Shown: piece after piece, positions 62,018 through 64,000 of the stretch
Layout of the letters: each line of letters starts with the position of its first letter
Position numbering within the stretch: position 1 is the first letter of the stretch
Assembly: GCF_010389155.1 (NCBI RefSeq)
Contig: NC_057766.1
Coordinates: forward strand, 38,697,516 to 38,761,515
Direction: 5' to 3'
Length of the DNA: 64,000 bases
DNA from: Erigeron canadensis
Lineage: Eukaryota; Streptophyta; Magnoliopsida; Asterales; Asteraceae
Program-made: the position numbers and the translations under genes
The notes under the pieces: model-generated
Told to the model about the DNA's origin: nothing
The model's input: the letters and a program-made list of their open reading frames with translations, nothing else
Database searches by the model: none

Positions 62018-62132
62018 ATGGTTTGACTTTTTTTTTTGAATGGCTAGGATTAGTTTGCTATTTATTTTTAATGGCTTAGATTAAAAGTTTAAACTATTTT
62101 TTTCTCTTAGCTCTACCAACAATATATATATA
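62018..62132 (-). repeat. Dispersed repeat, partner of 58596-58702
   Basis: On the minus strand it begins TATATATATTGTTGGTAGAGC and continues AGAGAAAAAAATAG, then AAAAGTCAAACCATAC. See 58596. Confidence 0.5.
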
Positions 62133-62337
62133 GGGGTTGGATATTGTAAAACAAGTATTAATGTAAAACAAAAAAGATAAGATCTTGACCCTTGAATCAT
62201 GGTTAAATTGATGCACGAAGATTCACGAAATAAATGATACACAATGATTTTAATGATGCACGATGATTTTCAATGAAGAGAAACATATTGTTTTATTTGT
62301 TTTACTTTAATACTTGTTTTATTTTACCTAAAATCTA
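62133..62337. mobile_element. MITE with about 35-bp inverted ends in a TA tract
   Basis: The left end (GTAAAACAAGTATTAATG, then TAAAACAAA) and the right end (complement of TTTGTTTTACTTTAATACTTG) are inverted repeats about 115 bp apart. The element sits between two (TA)n runs, which would fit TA-target insertion as in Tc1/mariner MITEs, but the exact boundary cannot be placed inside the TA runs. Confidence 0.5.
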
Positions 62338-62339
62338 TG

Positions 62340-62370
<31 letters not shown>

Positions 62371-63321
62371 AACATATCAATTTTCACTTACATCACAATT
62401 GTTACCAATTGATGGCAACAATCATAAATTGCTATTGCTATTACTAGTTGCTAAAAACCATCAAAAATCGCAAAAAATAATAGTAGTAATAATAATAATA
62501 ATATATCAAAAACTATTCATGCATGATGCATGCCGACCACATTCCACATTACAATATTAATATGCTAGCATCGCATATACAAAGACAGATGTTGAATATC
62601 GTTTTGTAGTATATAAGTAAACAAAATTTAACTATTTAAAAAATGGTGGCAATTAATAAGCAAAAACATATACAACAAGAACTCAACCCCCCACTACATG
62701 AATCCTTTTCGAAAGTGGGATACGCACTTGTGGTCTCCGTTTCTTTTGTACTTATTTAATTTATTTTTAAATGGACTATCGTCAATGTCGTTCATAATTG
62801 GACATCTGTCACGCGTGAAGATAGCTTTCCGCTACATACTTGCTTTTCAAGTTACAAACTTACAATACAACATGTGGATCTTTTATTTATTTATGTACTG
62901 TATTAATTTTTTTTGGAAGGCGTGGATTACTCTTATCGGACTGTCTTGCTTACATAGTCTTATTCAGGTCTGCGTTAGAAAACTTTATTATCTCTTACCT
63001 GTACCTAATGGGAGAAAACCTCATAACAATCCGTCCAAACCTACGACGATTAATAAAGGTAAACTCCATATGACTCTTCATACTAGCTATAGGTTATTCT
63101 TTAGGCTATTTTTGGCGTATCAAACCCAAATATTAATTTGGAAAATGATAATGATCGATTTTTAAGGACGATCACTTACAACTTATTAAATGCTTAAAAA
63201 CTTATACATTACATATTAAAAATTATCCTCAAATTTTCTAACAACAAAGATACAAATTTTAATGTACCAAATTAATTTTTATGGACAAAAACCCTATTAA
63301 CTTAATGAAATTTATCATTAA

Positions 63322-63395
<74 letters not shown>

Positions 63396-63723
63396 GAGGG
63401 GTAGTTCAGTATGAAATATGAGTTTGGGTCTAAAATCCTTCCTTGAAAAGCAAATTCCACAACTAGCTAGCCTCCCTTTCAATGAGGGCATCGTCTCCTA
63501 AATCAAGCCTTGTGAAGTGGATTTTAGGATCAGATGATCTCTACAACCGTAGCTCTATACACTTGTTAGGACCGAAACTATTTGGGCCAATAATTTGTCA
63601 ACCTATAAATTTTCGATCACTTTAAAAGCAATTGATAATAGAAGAAATAGCGTACAAAGCTATATACATAATTTATTTATTTTTCCAAATATGTAATATG
63701 GGTTAATTAACGACCAACTAATA
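62338..63723. other. Intergenic AT-rich DNA
   Basis: A 155-codon open frame at 62698-63165 (+) is rich in Phe, Leu, Ile and Tyr, has no recognisable domain and is most likely chance. A 65-bp (TA)n run lies at 63328-63393. Nothing else is seen. Confidence 0.45.
63328..63393. repeat. (TA)n microsatellite, about 65 bp
   Basis: Uninterrupted TA dinucleotides. Confidence 0.97.
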
Positions 63724-63959
63724 AATTAGCATGGTTGGATCAATGGTAAACACCCTTGCCTCTGGAGACAGAGGTCATGGGTTCGATCCTCATCCTATGC
63801 AAAGGTTGGAGGGCCTTTTCTACCATTTAGGTAGAAACTGGAAGCAGCCTCTCTACTTAGAAAGAGGTAAGGTCTGTCTACATCTTAACCTCCCCCATAC
63901 ACCGTCGAGGTATTGGGGCTCAAAACCCGCGGAAGGCGGCACTGAGCAGTTACTTTTTT
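63724..63959 (+). mobile_element. tRNA-derived SINE, intact, 236 bp
   Basis: Pol III box A TGGATCAATGG (63736-63746) and box B GGTTCGATCC (63780-63789), at normal spacing. The body carries GAGGGCCTTTTCTACC and CTCTCTACTTAGAAAG, and the tail ends TTACTTTTTT. It is flanked by a perfect 15-bp target duplication AACGACCAACTAATA (63709-63723 and 63960-63974), so the insertion is recent. The 76-codon open frame through it is not a gene. Confidence 0.93.
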
Positions 63960-64000
63960 AACGACCAACTAATATACATGCTTTGAGTTTTTTTTTTTTA

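Noticed and set aside
62698..63165. 155-codon open frame on the plus strand
   Set aside because: Phe/Leu/Ile/Tyr-rich with no domain, in AT-rich intergenic DNA. It has no splice or promoter support and is most likely chance.

Overview
This is nuclear DNA of a flowering plant (eudicot): AT-rich, with short exons and long AT-rich introns bounded by GT..AG, and dense transposon debris between genes. The repeat families suggest the sunflower family (Asteraceae), but that is an inference. All gene models below were spliced by hand. Each keeps one open frame across every junction and has about the length usual for its family.

Layout. 1-142: last exon of an unidentified gene. 2960-5135 (+): DUF455 ferritin-like protein, 288 aa. 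5639-12968 (-): plastid farnesol/phytol kinase (FOLK type), 314 aa, with a 4.5 kb first intron carrying two head-to-tail Helitron-like elements. 16249-20856 (-): SEC12-like PHF1, 391 aa. 24237-29814 (+): plastid-type GET3B ATPase, 411 aa. 32396-38078 (+): phosphoglucan phosphatase SEX4, 380 aa, with a hAT element in intron 13. 40664-43151 (+): AT3G52170-like HTH protein, 379 aa. 47431-48406 and 49424-51209 (+): tandem class 2 phytoglobins (158 and 171 aa). 52546-57748: a Helitron-like copy split by a 4.75 kb Ty1/copia element with unusually short, TA..TA-ended LTRs. 57.7-64 kb: nested repeats with no gene, including a SINE with perfect 15-bp target-site duplications.

Gene relationships. These are unrelated housekeeping genes, not a pathway cluster. 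PHF1, SEX4 and the AT3G52170-like gene match three consecutive Arabidopsis loci (At3g52190, At3g52180, At3g52170), here in the same order with GET3B inserted. GET3B and class 2 phytoglobin both have Arabidopsis counterparts on At3g10. The window therefore looks like an old, rearranged collinear block.

I see no convincing new multi-gene system. The best leads are: the four-copy mobile family with exact 9-bp duplications; the Helitron-like family with its CTCTCG end; the TA..TA copia element; a phosphate-response motif upstream of PHF1 and a G-box pair upstream of SEX4; and the divergence of the two phytoglobins at the B10 haem-pocket position.
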